Shown: positions 11,668 through 23,418, numbered from the stretch's first letter. The stretch is 64,000 bases of DNA from Fallopia convolvulus (GCA_964016875.1 OZ024726.1:30555503-30619502), one strand, 5' to 3'. Notes: generated by a model from the letters alone, not told the origin. Program-made: numbers and translations.

Positions 11668-13424
11668 TGTAACATCCCCGACCAAAGTGCATACGTCATT
11701 TTGCATGCATATAAAATTAATAGCATATGCATAGCATATTGGAATGATATATAGTGAGTTTTTAAAAGTAATATTTATTTTCTAATTAAGTTTATTATAT
11801 TTTAAAAAGATTTTAAGAAAAAGTTAATTATTAATTATTTCAGGGTAAAGTTTGTAGTAAATGAGATTTGAGGGTGGAAACTGTAATTCCATGAAAATTT
11901 GACCGACTTTGTTCAAAGTCTTATAAATGTGTTGCTTCTTTCCTAAGAATCTATAGGAGCAAACAAAAAAGTGGACATTTGAGAGAGAAATTAAAGGAGG
12001 AGTTTTGTAATTCTTATCTCTGTTTTGGTTCAAGATCTCTTCTATCGGGTTTTAATCTTGAAATACAAGCGTGTTTGGTAAGTTTTAATTAGTTAATGGC
12101 TTATCTTAATTTTCCTATATTTTCCAGATCTAGATCTACTGTTGATTTTGATTTGAAAATCGGTTGATCTATAGTTTTCAGAGGGTGTTTTTGATATCGG
12201 ATTTATATTCGGTAAAAGATTTCAGAGTATTTTTAGGGTTTTTCTTTGTAATGATATTAGGGAGCCCTTTGATCGAGTTTTTCAGAAAGGTTTGAACTAG
12301 AAAAATATTCTTCTATATATATAGTTTATTGTTGTCAAGTTTTAAAGGATTTGGAATTATGCACAAGGAGTTATAATGCATGATGGCATTTCATTGCATT
12401 TGGGGTTAGAGTTTGTAAGAGTAAATAGCCTAATTTGCATTGGGTTACATATAGGAGCCCAAGTAATAGACCGTGGTCAGAGTCAAGGGGGAGAAATATA
12501 GTATCTGCCTCAAACAGGTGAGTATAGACCGGAGATTCAACCCTATGTGCTATATGTGAAATATGAATATATGGATATATGCGCTATATGTGGTATATAA
12601 GCTATATGGATATATGTGTTATATGGATTATATGGATAAATGTGATAGCTCTGAAATTTCCAGAGTTGTTTGCACAAAAGGTATGTTAACAGATGGCATA
12701 TGATATATGGTTACAGGATGCACTTGATTGCATAGCATATTGCATGAGATTAAAAGGAACTGTGAATGTCTTGCCCTGAACTATAATGAGGAAATCTTCG
12801 GATTTCTTTCTTAAATCATACAGGATCTTCGGATCATACAGGACCTACGGGTCAATGAGGAGATCTTCGGATTTCTTTCTTAAAGGGGACCATAAGAGTC
12901 CATATACAGTAAACCCGGGGCAGATTCAGGCTTGAACAGTTCACAGAATAATAAATCGGATACATCTGCATTTGCATAGTAAATTCATATGACATATGTA
13001 TAATATGTATGTATATGTACATGGACTAAATGTTTGACCTTGAGTGAAATAATTGATGATGGTTTATATTCACTGAGTATGCGACTCACGTAAATCGCAA
13101 AACAAGTTTTCAGGTTCAGCTAGTTCTTTCTGAAGTGTCTCTTTTAGAGGTCACATTCATACAGGTCGGACGGCTGAAGCTCAATGCAACCTTCTCCTCC
13201 TCATTTTGCATCTTAGATATATGGGTTGTAAATAGAAGTTAGAGTGACTAATGTTTTAGTAGGACTAGTAACACCATAGAAATGTGTGTGTGTGTGTGTG
13301 CAACCCTTTATGGTTGTTGTTTTCTACTTTGTGCTTCCATGGATAGTTGCTATATGTGAATTATCTGTTTATATAAGAAATAAGTTATTACTAAGCATAC
13401 GTCATAGGGTATAAGGGTGTCACA
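11668..13424 (+). repeat. Right LTR of the chromovirus
   Basis: 1757 bp from TGTAACATCC to GTGTCACA, complete. It contains two copies of the TTTCTTTCTTAAA unit (12786-12886), a run of ATATGGATATATG-like motifs (12540-12640) and a short (TG)n microsatellite (about 13282-13300). The last ~384 bp have no partner in the left LTR because of the deletion there. Confidence 0.92.
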
Positions 13425-13429
13425 TTATA

Positions 13430-14733
13430 CATCGCAAGCCTCATATCCTTATCCTGAACTGGCATAATGCTACAAAATTCCAACAGAATAGCCTTCTAGA
13501 TTAAACACTTGAGTATCAAAAACTCATCCTAGTCAATCAACACTTGCATTAAGTGGTTAATTGAATATAAACACATTACCGATGAACTTCTACTTGTTTA
13601 ATCCATTTTAACCAATCCACCTTATCCATCACAACCTCGATGATTAACCACTTATACACAGCTTTTACTGAACCAACATCTCTCCTTTCTTCCTTACCAT
13701 AGTCACAAAAGATTCCCATGTCGTCTCGGATTCTCAATCCATTTCAACTTTAAAGGATACAACAAATATAGGAATCCGAGTTTGAATCGGATTATAATTG
13801 AGATGCATTTTCATTAGATTATCAATTTAATTGATCAAACACTGGAGCACTTCAAAGCTCGTACTCTCACTTCCAAACAATAGGAAATATAGAATATCCA
13901 AGATTCTATACTATAGACTTACCAACACAATTTGTTGAAGAAAGTTTCCAAAGATAATCCTTTTTTTTCAGCATTCTTATATCACCTCACTATTCACATT
14001 GAACTTTCATAAACACTCCAACCTTGTCAAGATCTTTCAATCTTAAGACTAAAAGTAGAGATTCCAACTCCTACTTCTCTTGAAACTCAACTCCAAACAT
14101 AGAGTTTTTAAGAAAGTATTTTTGTAGAAATTCGTAATCATATAACTTCAATCCCAAAGAAACTTGACTTCAGAATTTCCTTTTTACAAACAAAGCATTA
14201 ACATACGCATTTCAAACAAGGGAACTACCAATTTCTTTCGCATAGCTTTAAATCATGACCCTTTTCAAGAAAATAAATTCTTAGCTTAGAATCCTTCATT
14301 ATACGAGCTAAAATAAAAACTTGTAAATAGGAAGTCCTTAAGAAATATACTATTTGGTTTTCAAAAACTCGCTAAGTTTTCTTATTAACAAGAAAGAAAC
14401 GACAAAGGTACATGCACTTCAAACTCTTGAGAGAGAGGGGCAAATCTGTTGAGAACTTGATCTAGAACCGGCTCAACCAAGAAAATCTTCACATGCTCTT
14501 ACTATAGATCCTTCTCGGAATCCATTCTCATTTCCAAGGTCTCAAACGTCCATCACAAGACCTTTTTCGCAAAAGTTATTAGCAACTTTATTCCTCTTTC
14601 TCTTTCTATCTCTTCTCGAGTTTACCCTTGCAACTTAACCATTTTCCATAATGGTTCTATTATAACACCATATAGAATTCTCCATAATTCTATATAGAAG
14701 ATGAAAGTCTTAAGCAATACTTAGGAACTTTTA
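13430..14733 (-). other. Degenerate interior of the minus-strand LTR element
   Basis: AT-rich, with no open frame over 60 codons on either strand. It follows the primer site in the place of the leader and gag. A short minus-strand frame near 14400-14465 (VLNRFAPLSQEFEVHV) has a gag-like look, but I cannot assign it. Confidence 0.45.
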
Positions 14734-14745
14734 GCTCTGATACCA
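14734..14745 (-). other. Primer-binding site, initiator tRNA-Met type
   Basis: The - strand TGGTATCAGAGC is the standard complement of the 3' end of initiator tRNA-Met used by many plant LTR elements. It lies four bases inside the LTR end. Confidence 0.88.
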
Positions 14746-14749
14746 CTTC

Positions 14750-17556
14750 TGTAACACCCCCTTACTTACCTTGGAAGTATTACCGCCAGTAACCCCGATT
14801 AGGACTAAACCAGAGTTACTCAATGCTTTAACCTGACAGAACATACTAGAACAAGGTAAAAGAAACCATTTAAAATCTAACAGAATTTAAGTAAAATATT
14901 ACAGCGGAAAAACAAGTAAAAGATCTTATACAAACCTTAACTTAAAAACAATAAATAAATAGAATAACCTTCTATTTGAACAAAGTCTTTAAAAAGTTTT
15001 CCTCAAGTTCTTAACTTCTTTCCCACTTCGCTTTGCAGAAACCTAACCAAGAACTTCACTCAAGTATAGCCATTGGAAACCTTTCTTCAACTTCTGAAAC
15101 TTCAAACCTCTGGATCCACCTCTTGAATCAACTTCCAAGAAGAGCCTGATGTGTCGTATACCAACGGTGGACACCAGCCGACCATATAAAAGAAAAGAAA
15201 ATGGACGGGTTAGTCTAATGAAAGACTAAGCAAGCGGAGAAACTAATTTGGTTCTTATGCTTATAACTAAACATATTGGCATCAAAATTCGATTAGACTC
15301 GGATTATGATCCAACAATTAGCAGTCTTATAGAGAATAAGAAGGAGACTTTCATAATTAAGAAGGAAAACACCAAAGCTTGTGGTTCCTTTAAGAAGCAT
15401 AAATGATTAATGGAAAATTATACTAACCACACAACATTCACAAACGTCTTCAACGACTAATCAGCTTAACTTCATCAAAGTTTGATTAAGAATCATTCTT
15501 AATCAGGAGAAAGAATGGTTATCAAAAGAACTAACCATTCAGATACATTATCGTACCTATCGCACTCTCTTCACTTTATGATTTTAACATTTCATATTCA
15601 CTTTAATAGCTTTTAATCGACCCAAACTGTTGCCGATCAATTCCTTGTAACTGATGTCGTCAGGGTGAGAGGGCCTATTTCATCCGTGACCACTGGACCC
15701 ACATCAGTTCCTTTTTGCACTTAGCTAGAGTGCAACATTGTCCTCCTTCAACGTGAAGCGAGACATGAGTCATGACTCCAATATTGGGATCCACTAGCAA
15801 GCTACGCCCCCCAATACAGACTTTGTTATAAAGAGGTCATTGGAGACTTGGCTCCTACCCCTGAACTACCTATTTTACAACAGTGTTTCAGCATAGGACC
15901 ACTAAAGAGATATTCTGGAGTCTAAACTCCCATCTCTAGTTATCTTACTTTGCAACAATGTCTCCGCATGAGACAGCTAATCACACAAGGTCACACAACA
16001 GTCCTAAGTTCAGTTCTAGCGCAAAAACTACAATAACGACATGGTTGTTATTTCTATCAAAATAACAACCTATCAAACTTTATTCAATACACAAATTATT
16101 CCCAACATGAAGATCAAATGGAATTCAATTCCTCAATAATAACCATAACACAAGAGAGAATCGTCCACTTGCCTTAGAAGGCGTGCTCAACATCCTTAGC
16201 AATTCAACAGTAATCTTTATCATCCTTCTGCCAGTTATAACAAAAGATTCTTCAACAACGAGCTCATGAATACACTTCTTAGTTGTATACTCAATTCCTA
16301 CGATTTCCTAATCGATAAACGATTTGATTTCGTATATCGACTATATAATAAATCCTTAGCTATCAAGCTTTAAGGAGTCATCTTGGCGAAATTATAACTA
16401 ATTATCCGCTTCACTTTTAAAACAACTTTCTAAACAAAAAGTGTTCATCAGTAACATTTCCTTAAGGTGACCAAATCTCGGGTCATACTGATTAACAACG
16501 AATCCCGAGTAATTATCCGAAGTCCTTTACCTGCGAATCGATGTCAAAACTTGTATTCGCTATAACTGAATATCCTAACGTTCGTTTCTCGAGCGGTTTG
16601 AACCTGTGGGACCGTAATAACGTTAAGATTATAAAAATCATAAATTTAATTAGCAAAGCAGAACCGAAAGGTCCTTACGGTGGCTCCGCAACCAAACCGC
16701 TAATTAATCTCGATCGTAATTACCTCCACTTGAGCCTATGGCTCGTTTGGATCAATAGTGGATCGATCCCCAATCCCAAGGGTGGCTGGGTTTTGCCAGG
16801 TGGTGGCCCTCGTGGTGGGTGGTGGTCGGAGTAGTGGGTGATCGTCGGCGGTAACGATTCGAATTCTTCCTTCCTCCCGAGTCCGTTGTCGTCCTGATTC
16901 TCTCGCTGGTTCTGCTTTATAGCAGCAGCAACGAACCCATAATCACAAAGAGGAAGAAGATGAGATGAAGAAGAAGATAGGTAGAAGGTGGTTGGGGAAG
17001 AGAGGAGCAACCGACGGTGAAGGCGTTCGATCGCCGAGTCCGCCGCCTTTCGTTCTCTTCCTCAAACTTTCTCTCTGATTCTATCTAAAAACAAAGTGGA
17101 AGCTAGAAGAAAGAAATCGGCCTTCCTTCCTCATTAAGTAAGTAGAGGTAAAACAATTTCCCGTTTCGGAACGGGATTTTTCGTTAAGCGGTAAAATTAT
17201 GTACCTCGGATAGAAAAACTTACTACATACAAAACGTCCCGTAAATTATGTAGACCAATAAAACCAATTTTCCATGATTTTATTACGCTACCTTCAATTT
17301 TTAAGGCTTCCATTTCGTATTTTAAAACCTTTACAGTACATAATTAAAAAGACGGCTTATCCAATAAATATTCTTTTTCCACTGAAAAATCCTAGAATTC
17401 ACACCGATCCATAAAATCATTTCTTTATGATTTTAGGATATCACCAACAATTTTCTAGGATTTAAATTCCGACAAAAATATTAGATTAAGCGTTAAAACG
17501 GACAAAGAGGTTAAAAGGATATCTGAGAAAATTCAAAAATATCCTTAAAAACCACA
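14750..17556 (-). repeat. LTR of the minus-strand element, outer border approximate
   Basis: The inner end is TGTAACACCCCC on the + strand. About 2.8 kb follow without coding potential, and the outer end may be the TGTGG at 17556. It holds a perfect 6-bp hairpin CCCGTT-TCGG-AACGGG (17160-17175). Only one LTR is visible, so the length is uncertain. Confidence 0.55.
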
Positions 17557-17745
17557 GTTATTACAAATGAACTGTGTTCTAAGAGAACGCTCAGAATGAT
17601 GAATATTGGCCTTGAAGCTCATATCTTCCAAATCGTTGAAGAAATCAATATGGGACTGTAGACCTTGCTTGCATGTGGACATTTTCAGCCTCATATGCTC
17701 CGCATGCTCTTCAAGGACATGCTTCTTTCTATGTAAGAAACGCAA
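17545..17745 (-). pseudogene. Fragment of a transposon-like protein, C-terminal side
   Basis: 66 codons, rich in Lys, Glu, His and Leu (KKHVLEEHAEHMRLK), probably coiled coil. It lies 0.8 kb downstream of, and on the same strand as, the 18571-20163 pseudogene, and probably belongs to it. Its last codons run into the suggested LTR border, so that element may have truncated it. Confidence 0.35.
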
Positions 17746-18570
17746 CTGAGGCGAAGTCCTACGAGGCGGAATCCATTTTGCCTACGGTTAGCCACCAAAT
17801 GAAATCACCAATTCCGAGCTTGACTTGTGAAGTGAATGTAGTCCTTTAGGCTTGCATGAAGTTCTCCTTCGACAGTTGCAAGCTGTCTAGAATCGTTTGG
17901 ATTCGTTATTCTAGTGATCTACAAGAGCAAAGCACACATGGTAGCAACCGTACAAGAAAACATAAGAAAAGTGATGCTTATTACCAACCAGTTCTCGAAA
18001 TCAGTTTTATGGATGACCGAGACAAAGATAACAAGCAAAAAGACACTATGACTCTAAAAAAGACTCAAAACACAAGAAACAACTAAGATAAGTGGGATAA
18101 AGCTTTACAATTTGATCAAAATGAAACTTATGAAAGCAGAATTATAATCCTTTAGCACCATTGGCCTAGCAAGCTTCAAAAACAAAATTGCATGCAAAAA
18201 CACACAAACTACCTAAGATGCTAGATACAGAATTAAAAGAGATGACTACAATCTAGATCCCATCATTATAAGACAAAGAAAGATTTTGAGATTAAATTTT
18301 AATAGGTTCCCCCTTAATGAAACTACCGTAGTTCCTGCTCACCAAGTGTACCATCATATTCCCCTTTAGCCAAAGCTCCATCTGTATTTCCCTAAATAGA
18401 ATGCATCTTTGCATTTTTAACTTTCCCCCTTTGGCATCATCAAGAGGTTAGAACAAACAAAGAAAACACATAGCAATGTAAGAAAACACATAAGAAAATT
18501 ATTATGTAGGCATATTGTTTTCATGGTGCAACTTCAAAAAAAAAGATAGAAAAAATCATCAAACAACCTT
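17746..18570. other. No gene seen
   Basis: Only short frames in all directions. A + strand frame at 17856-18086 is low-complexity towards its end and has no homologue I recognise. The stretch probably contains decayed pieces of the neighbouring minus-strand pseudogene. Confidence 0.5.
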
Positions 18571-20163
18571 CTAGGCGTTCTTCTTTGTCATAGTTCCCTT
18601 CGGATCACCTTGGAACTTCATCCTCGAGATATTGCTCATGTCCAAGGGAAATATGAAAACCTCTTCCTTTGTGGGTTTATAGATCTTCCTAGATTGTAGA
18701 ATCATCTTGACGAACTTGGGGTATGACAGTCCATGGGTCTTCCCTGCATACTTGGCCATGTGCCTCATCATGATCTTTGGGAGACTAATCTTCTCTCTGT
18801 TAAGGAACTTGTCCAGGGGCAACATATCATTGATGGTAATGGTGGTCCTCTTCTCAAGGCTAGGAACCATAACCTTGATCAGAAATTGATGGGCAATTCT
18901 CCAAGTGTAGCCTAGCTCATATGTATAGTAGGGACTAGCAAAAACTTATCCTAGAACCCTCTTAACCAGGGACGGACCCAGGATTTAACATTAGGGTGGG
19001 CTAATTGTCACTAATTTTTTTGGGGGGCTAAATTACCTTAATTTGACTAATTTAACACTAAGTTTACCTTATTTTTTATTTATTATTATTAAATTTACCC
19101 TATTTTTATTATTTTTTATTTTTTTTAGGGTGGGCTGGGGCGTACCCAAACCCGCCCCTAGGTCCGTCCCTGCTCTTAACAATATTGTCCTTGTTCTTGG
19201 GCCAGTGAAAAGACACGGAAAGCATACCATAATCGTTAATAGGAACCTCCAGAATCTTTCCAACCTTATCAGTAGAGAACGAGATGTTAATGTCACCCAT
19301 GACGGTGAAACTCAAAAGATTAGAAGGGAGATCCGCCAGTTGATAGTTCTTATATAACTCTATCATCCAGACATCAATCTTGATCCTACTAGAGCATAGA
19401 CATTCCCAGCCTTGGAACTTTAGAAGTTTCTGAAACTCCGACAGATCATTGTCGTTCAAAAAGGACTCCTCTTTAACAATGGGAGCCACCGGCCTTTTGG
19501 ATCCTTTCATGGTGGGAACCTTAGCCTCCATAACAATCTCTTCGTCAATCTCTGGTTCCTCTTTGATTTCCTCTTATTTTGCCTCCTCCTTGTCTTCTAC
19601 CTCGTCCTCCTACTCTTCCTCTTCTGTATTATCCTCCTTTATCTCTTCCTCCCCTTCATCAAGCCTTTTCTTGAAGACAATGATAGAAGATCGGAGATGG
19701 CACTGTGTGAGTTGAGACTTAGCCTCTTGTTTTTGTCTCTTAGGATTGGGTGTCCTCTTATGGTCAGAGATGTGGAGAATCTCAGAGGAACGAGGTACCT
19801 TCTTCTTGGCAATAGATTTGGGTTTACTCTTGGGTCTCATCACCATAGCAGAGGTAGGCTTTTCTGGTTAACCTCTGTGTCCTTCTTGGGAGGAGATTCA
19901 ACGGCCTCCTTATTTGAGTCGCCTTGACCCTCCCTGGCATCCCCTGATTCCGATGGGTTTTATGTGGTAGTTGAAGAAGTTCTTTCTGAAGCATCACGAT
20001 CAGAGACCGAGTCATCATCCTTGGGAGTGGATGCAACAGCCTCAGCACCAATATCGGTCACGGTGTCAATAAAAGGTTGAAGCTTGGACACCAAAGAGGG
20101 AGAAGCAAGCTTTACTCCCATGATACTCTTGTAGTGATACTTGTGAAACAAAACATTAATCAC
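18571..20163 (-). pseudogene. 'Putative plant transposon protein'-like gene, broken
   Basis: Read on the - strand: a Ser/Asp/Thr-rich and acidic N-terminal part (20163-19540), then a globular block (19531-19181) with FLNDNDLSEFQKLLKFQGW, VWMIELYKNYQLAD, and ISFSTDKVGKILEVPINDYG. It resumes after a MITE with YTWRIAHQFLIKVMVP...REKISLPKIMMRHMAK...GLSYPKFV to the stop at 18571. The 'FxxxxIxxxLxxP' and 'INLP..M..HM' blocks recall the plant transposon protein family often found in and around gypsy elements (family knowledge, from memory). Breaks: the MITE at 18967-19172, a TAA just downstream of it and frame changes in the N-terminal part. Confidence 0.6.
18967..19172. mobile_element. hAT-type MITE with 8-bp target duplication
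   Basis: 206 bp. Ends are CAGGGACGGACCCAGG and the inverse CCTAGGTCCGTCCCTG: terminal inverted repeats starting CAGGGRCGGAC, typical of hAT. It is flanked by CTCTTAAC on both sides (18959-18966 and 19173-19180), a perfect 8-bp duplication as hAT transposases make. The interior is T-rich with a tract of T/A. It cannot encode a transposase. It interrupts the minus-strand pseudogene. Confidence 0.93.
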
Positions 20164-20700
20164 TCAAAATTTATTATTATTAAATTTAAGAGAAATTATA
20201 AAACAAAGAGTGTTCCAACAAGCACAAATCTAATTCATGCTATCCCACGTTAGAAAAAATAAATTCAATGTGATGTGATATCCATTGGATCTCTTCTATT
20301 TAATGACCGGGAATTATCTCTACTAGTCATCGTAAGAGGTCTATATAATCTAAATGTTTTGGCAGTTACCTCAATTAACAAAGAATTAAAAACCAAAATA
20401 AAAACACAATGTAAATGATTAGTAATCAAAATAAAACATGAACAAAAAGTTATAAACTAGTTTAAAAGACTCTTAAGGTCCACATAAAAGTCTAGATACA
20501 TGAACTTTTCGTCCCCAAAAAAGATACATGCATGTATGAACTCCAAATGGTGTAAAATTCATTTAAATTTGGGGAAAAGATAATGTGAATGGAGAAGGAC
20601 AAGAAGAATTTGTGCCTTTCCTAACAAGTACGACCAGAAGATCGAATTGAATTTTACAGAGTTGACATGGAGGAGGACCCCCCAAACAGCCTCATGCCAT
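20164..20700. other. AT-rich spacer, no gene seen
   Basis: No convincing reading frame, repeat or TIR. It separates the transposon remnants on the left from the host-gene island beginning with tRNA-Ser. Confidence 0.6.
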
Positions 20701-20701
20701 C

Positions 20702-20913
20702 CTCAAGTATGGGCTTGGATAGCAATGAGTCGTCTGTCACTTCATCTTGGCCCGCTGGGCCTTCGAGGTGGGCCTCTTGTGTTAGTAGTAAAATTACAAA
20801 GATGGACAAGATAACAACGACGACGCTTTGGCCGAGTGGTTAAGGCGTGTGCCTGCTAAGTACATGGGGTTTCCCCGCGAGAGTTCGAATCTCTCAGGCG
20901 TCGATCTTTTTTT
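20702..20913 (+). repeat. Duplicated tRNA-Ser cassette, copy 1
   Basis: From CCTCAAGTATGGGCTTGG through the tRNA to its T-run this matches 25192-25394, with a 9-bp indel (about 20728) and several substitutions just upstream of the tRNA. The duplication thus includes ~120 bp of 5' flank. Confidence 0.9.
20822..20903 (+). tRNA. tRNA-Ser(GCU)
   Basis: 82 nt with a long variable arm, as in type II tRNAs. The 7-bp acceptor stem pairs GACGCTT with AGGCGTC (one G-U), followed by discriminator G as in tRNA-Ser. A-box-like TGGCCGAGTGG and B-box GTTCGAATC are present. The anticodon loop CTGCTAA gives anticodon GCU, reading AGC/AGU codons. A T-run (20907-20913) supplies a pol III terminator. Its sequence is identical to the copy at 25306-25387. 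Confidence 0.97.
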
Positions 20914-21015
20914 CGTTAAATGGCAATGCGTGAGAAAAGTTTATAAGGTTGACTATTTCTTTGTTTGTGAAGATTTAGCTGTATGAGACTATGAAGAAGG
21001 AACATAGTTTTAGCT

Positions 21016-21232
21016 GTGTGAAAGAATCTGGTCATTGGTAAATAAGCTAGCTCAATACATGTACAGCCCCTCAATCAAGCTAGAAGAAAACCATCACAAG
21101 GGACAAAACTAGTGAGGTGAACAGAAATCCCAGATTCATTCATGCCTGTTCAACATAACAAAAGAAAGCCTCCCCATCATGACAAATTACAAAACACTAA
21201 TACCCACATTACAAGCACATCACAATTCCTTC
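21016..21232 (-). repeat. Orphan copy of the argininosuccinate synthase 3' UTR
   Basis: About 217 bp matching 38996-39193, the region just downstream of the ASS stop codon, with small indels. Similarity stops at the base where the ASS stop codon begins. No ASS coding sequence follows here; the 3' end of the CRR3-like gene does. The tRNA-Ser to ASS-3'UTR order is the same at the second locus, which suggests one segmental duplication. Confidence 0.88.
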
Positions 21233-21387
21233 AAATGAAACACTCCAAATGACTTGTGCATTTACATACATATACATTGCCACATTTGGAAATGTGGAGT
21301 CTGTTCTGCCCTCACAGCAGAGCTTTGGGCTCACTCTGGCTGCTGAACTGGGAATTTCATTCTTGGTTGCTTATAGACTTGCCCATT

Positions 21388-22160
21388 TCACATGATGAGG
21401 TCTTCAATGGCAGGAATGCTAAAGGGCAGCTTTATAGTTCCAGAGGCTACAAAGAGCGAAAGCAGCAACGCCGGTAGAACCCACGAGAACATTACCATTA
21501 AAATGCTCCTGACTGCCACAAAATATATATCAACTTACAAATAAATTCTCAAGTCCTATAAACAAATGTGTAACATTCAAATGCATCATATATTTTAAAT
21601 GGATAATAAAATCAATTTGCAAGAAGTATTGAAATTTGAATTGCGATCGAGTACCAGTGTTAGAAGAGCGTGATGCTCTTTCTGTTCTTTCACTCAGCCA
21701 CTCTCCAGTCTCCCGGAGTTGTCTCTCCACCGATCCTTCCGTCCTTCCAATCGTATTCGAAAGCACTGTATCGAAAACACTATTCTTCTGTGGAGGCTCA
21801 CTAGTACGTGTTTTCATTTCAAAAGCCACACAAATTAATCACAAAAATGAAAAACCCAAAAGTAATCGATCCCATTATAATCTACTCTACTCTACTCATA
21901 TAGGTAGGTGTGTTTGCATTGGCCGGATATAATTAAATCTGAGTTTAGGAAATAAATGACTACTATATTATAAGCACTTGCCTTGTGTCACGGTCACGAA
22001 AGACACCAGCTCCAATGGCTCGTTCGATCTCAAATAGTGAAGGTTTTGGGGCAGGAGGCGGCTTTCGTCTAGGCAGCTTTGGCTGAGACTGGCTCTGGCC
22101 CGGAAGAGAGGCGTATGCTATGGTGGCGCTGGTGGTTGCAACCAAGCAACAGTGAACCAT
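21388..22160 (-). CDS. CRR3-like chloroplast NDH-complex protein, three exons
   Basis: Exons 22160-21982, 21800-21655 and 21512-21388 give 149 aa. Residues 1-30 are Ser/Thr/Ala-rich with few acids, fitting a transit peptide. A basic Pro-rich stretch follows, then SLFEIERAIGAGVFRDRD, a helix GSVERQLRETGEWL, and one C-terminal membrane segment (ILMVMFSWVLPALLLSLFVA) ending AIEDLIM. From memory this order fits CRR3, a plastid protein needed for the NDH complex; I cannot align it here. Intron 1 either uses a GC donor (AG|GCAAGT) or a weak GT donor four bases on; both keep the frame. It is divergent from ndhL, with 207 bp between start codons. Confidence is high that it is a gene, moderate for the name. 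Confidence 0.62.
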
Positions 22161-22367
22161 AGTTACTTAATTATGGTCTTTTTGCTTTCAAGGTTTAGCT
22201 GAGTTTTCTCAGCCAATGAATTGAAATATCCTGACTTCTTATCTTTTAATTATAAGTTTTGTCCTTTCTTTACAAAACTACTGCCTTGTGTAGCTGTGTT
22301 TGAATTCTACTTGTTAATTAGGATAAGGAGAGTAGTGGCACAGAAAAAGCAAAGGAGCTCTCAAATT
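22161..22367. promoter_or_regulatory. Short shared intergenic region between the CRR3-like gene and ndhL
   Basis: Only 207 bp separate the two start codons, so 5' UTRs and promoters of both genes must lie or begin here. It contains GATAAG (22322-22327) and its inverse CTTATC (22238-22243), the I-box core of light-regulated plant genes, a CCAAT box (22213-22217) and AAATATC (22224-22230), close to evening-element or CCA1-type sites. These are short motifs; function is inferred. Confidence 0.5.
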
Positions 22368-23418
22368 ATGAGCTGCCCAATCAAGGCTCTGCCTTGTCTT
22401 TCTCCTCAGCACAAAACATCATCCTTTTCCATTACATTATTTAAGCACTCCAAATTCTCCTGCAACAGCTCAAAGCACAAGAATTCACCTGTACACTTTA
22501 CTCTCCTTCCATTAATCTTTTTTTAAAAATTAATTTCTTATTGTTTCGTTCAATATTCATTCAAGTTTTCTAGCTTTTGTTTGAATCCTTCCTTTCACAG
22601 ACGACTATCAGATGCTCCAGACATGAAGCTGAAAACTTCCCTGATCAGCTCAACAGCTCCAGTTTGGCCATTCAAATTGCTGCAATATTATCCACCATTG
22701 TATGACAACAACAAAAAAAAATCCCAATTTCTTTCATCACGCTTCAAATTTTACAATTGCAAGATCGAAAAGCTAAAATCTTGATCCTTGAGGTATCTAT
22801 CTTTGCAGGCTGCAGAGCCTGCAATGGCGGTGACGGGAGTGAATAACGAGCCGGATCTTAAAGTGGTGTTGATAAAGAGTGGGATAGTAGCCTTTGGGTA
22901 CTTCTTGATCATGCCTGTAAGGAAAAATAAAACACACACACACACGCTCTTTCTTTCTTGTGCACTTTTACATGTTTAAATTTGGTTTATATATGAATGC
23001 TTACTTTCTTTCTCTCATATATGGGTGACTCTCTTTCTTTCAGCCTATCATATTAAACTGGATGAGGTTAAGATGGTATAGGAGGGGGCTACTTGAGATG
23101 TACGTGCAATTCATGCTTACATTCATATTCTTCCCCGGGTAAGTAAAATTAAAGATAAGGAGATCAAAGAATTACAATTACATTACAGTTTAAAAGTGTT
23201 TTAGATGATTGTTTCTTAGCTTCTTGTGATTTAATTTAGTGATCGAGAAGATATATATGATATGATGCAGGGTGTTGCTGTGGGCGCCATTTCTCAACTT
23301 CAGAAAGTTCCCGCGAGATCCATCAATGAAGTATCCATGGTCAAAGCCTGAGGATCCATCGCAGGTCAGAGGTGGATTTCTCAAATTCCCTTGGGCTTCT
23401 GTTGAGGATTATGAATGA
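22368..23418 (+). CDS. ndhL: NDH complex subunit L, chloroplast, five exons
   Basis: Exons 22368-22490, 22601-22699, 22809-22916, 23044-23138 and 23271-23418 join in frame to 190 aa, the family's usual length (~191). The N-terminus is Ser/Lys/Cys-rich, a transit peptide. Membrane segments: SLAIQIAAILSTI, VVLIKSGIVAFGYFLIMP and FMLTFIFFPGVLLWAPF. Signature blocks are AVTGVNNEPDL, NWMRLRWYRRGLLEMY, and NFRKFPRDPSMKYPWS. NdhL (CRR23 in Arabidopsis) is a membrane subunit of the chloroplast NAD(P)H dehydrogenase-like complex, which drives cyclic electron flow around photosystem I. All introns are GT-AG. No damage is seen. Confidence 0.93.

Larger units (their letters stand above)
1..13424 (+). mobile_element. 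Ty3/gypsy chromovirus (Tekay/Del-like), decayed, left edge off window
   Basis: Gag, protease, RT, RNase H, integrase and a C-terminal chromodomain occur in gypsy order on the + strand, between two LTRs. The right LTR begins TGTAACATCCCC and ends TGTCACA. Base 1 of the window aligns with base 11,772, so about 104 bp of the left LTR lie outside. The LTR start and the chromodomain after the integrase point to the Tekay/Del clade (family knowledge). It cannot be autonomous: it has an LTR-to-gag deletion at 1307/1308, several stops, one frameshift and a 5.9-kb nested element at 2469-8373. The expected 5-bp right flank is TTATA (13425-13429); the left flank is outside the window. Confidence 0.93.
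13425..17556 (-). mobile_element. Part of a second LTR retrotransposon, minus strand
   Basis: On the - strand a long LTR ends in GGGGGTGTTACA (14750), followed after four bases by a primer site for initiator tRNA-Met and 1.3 kb of degenerate interior. The chromovirus appears to have inserted into that interior, removing everything to the left from view. No reading frame of the interior is intact. The outer LTR border is inferred near 17556 and has no second copy to confirm it. Confidence 0.7.

Noticed and set aside
21256..21477. 73-codon + strand frame
   Set aside because: Mostly antisense to the last exon of the CRR3-like gene.
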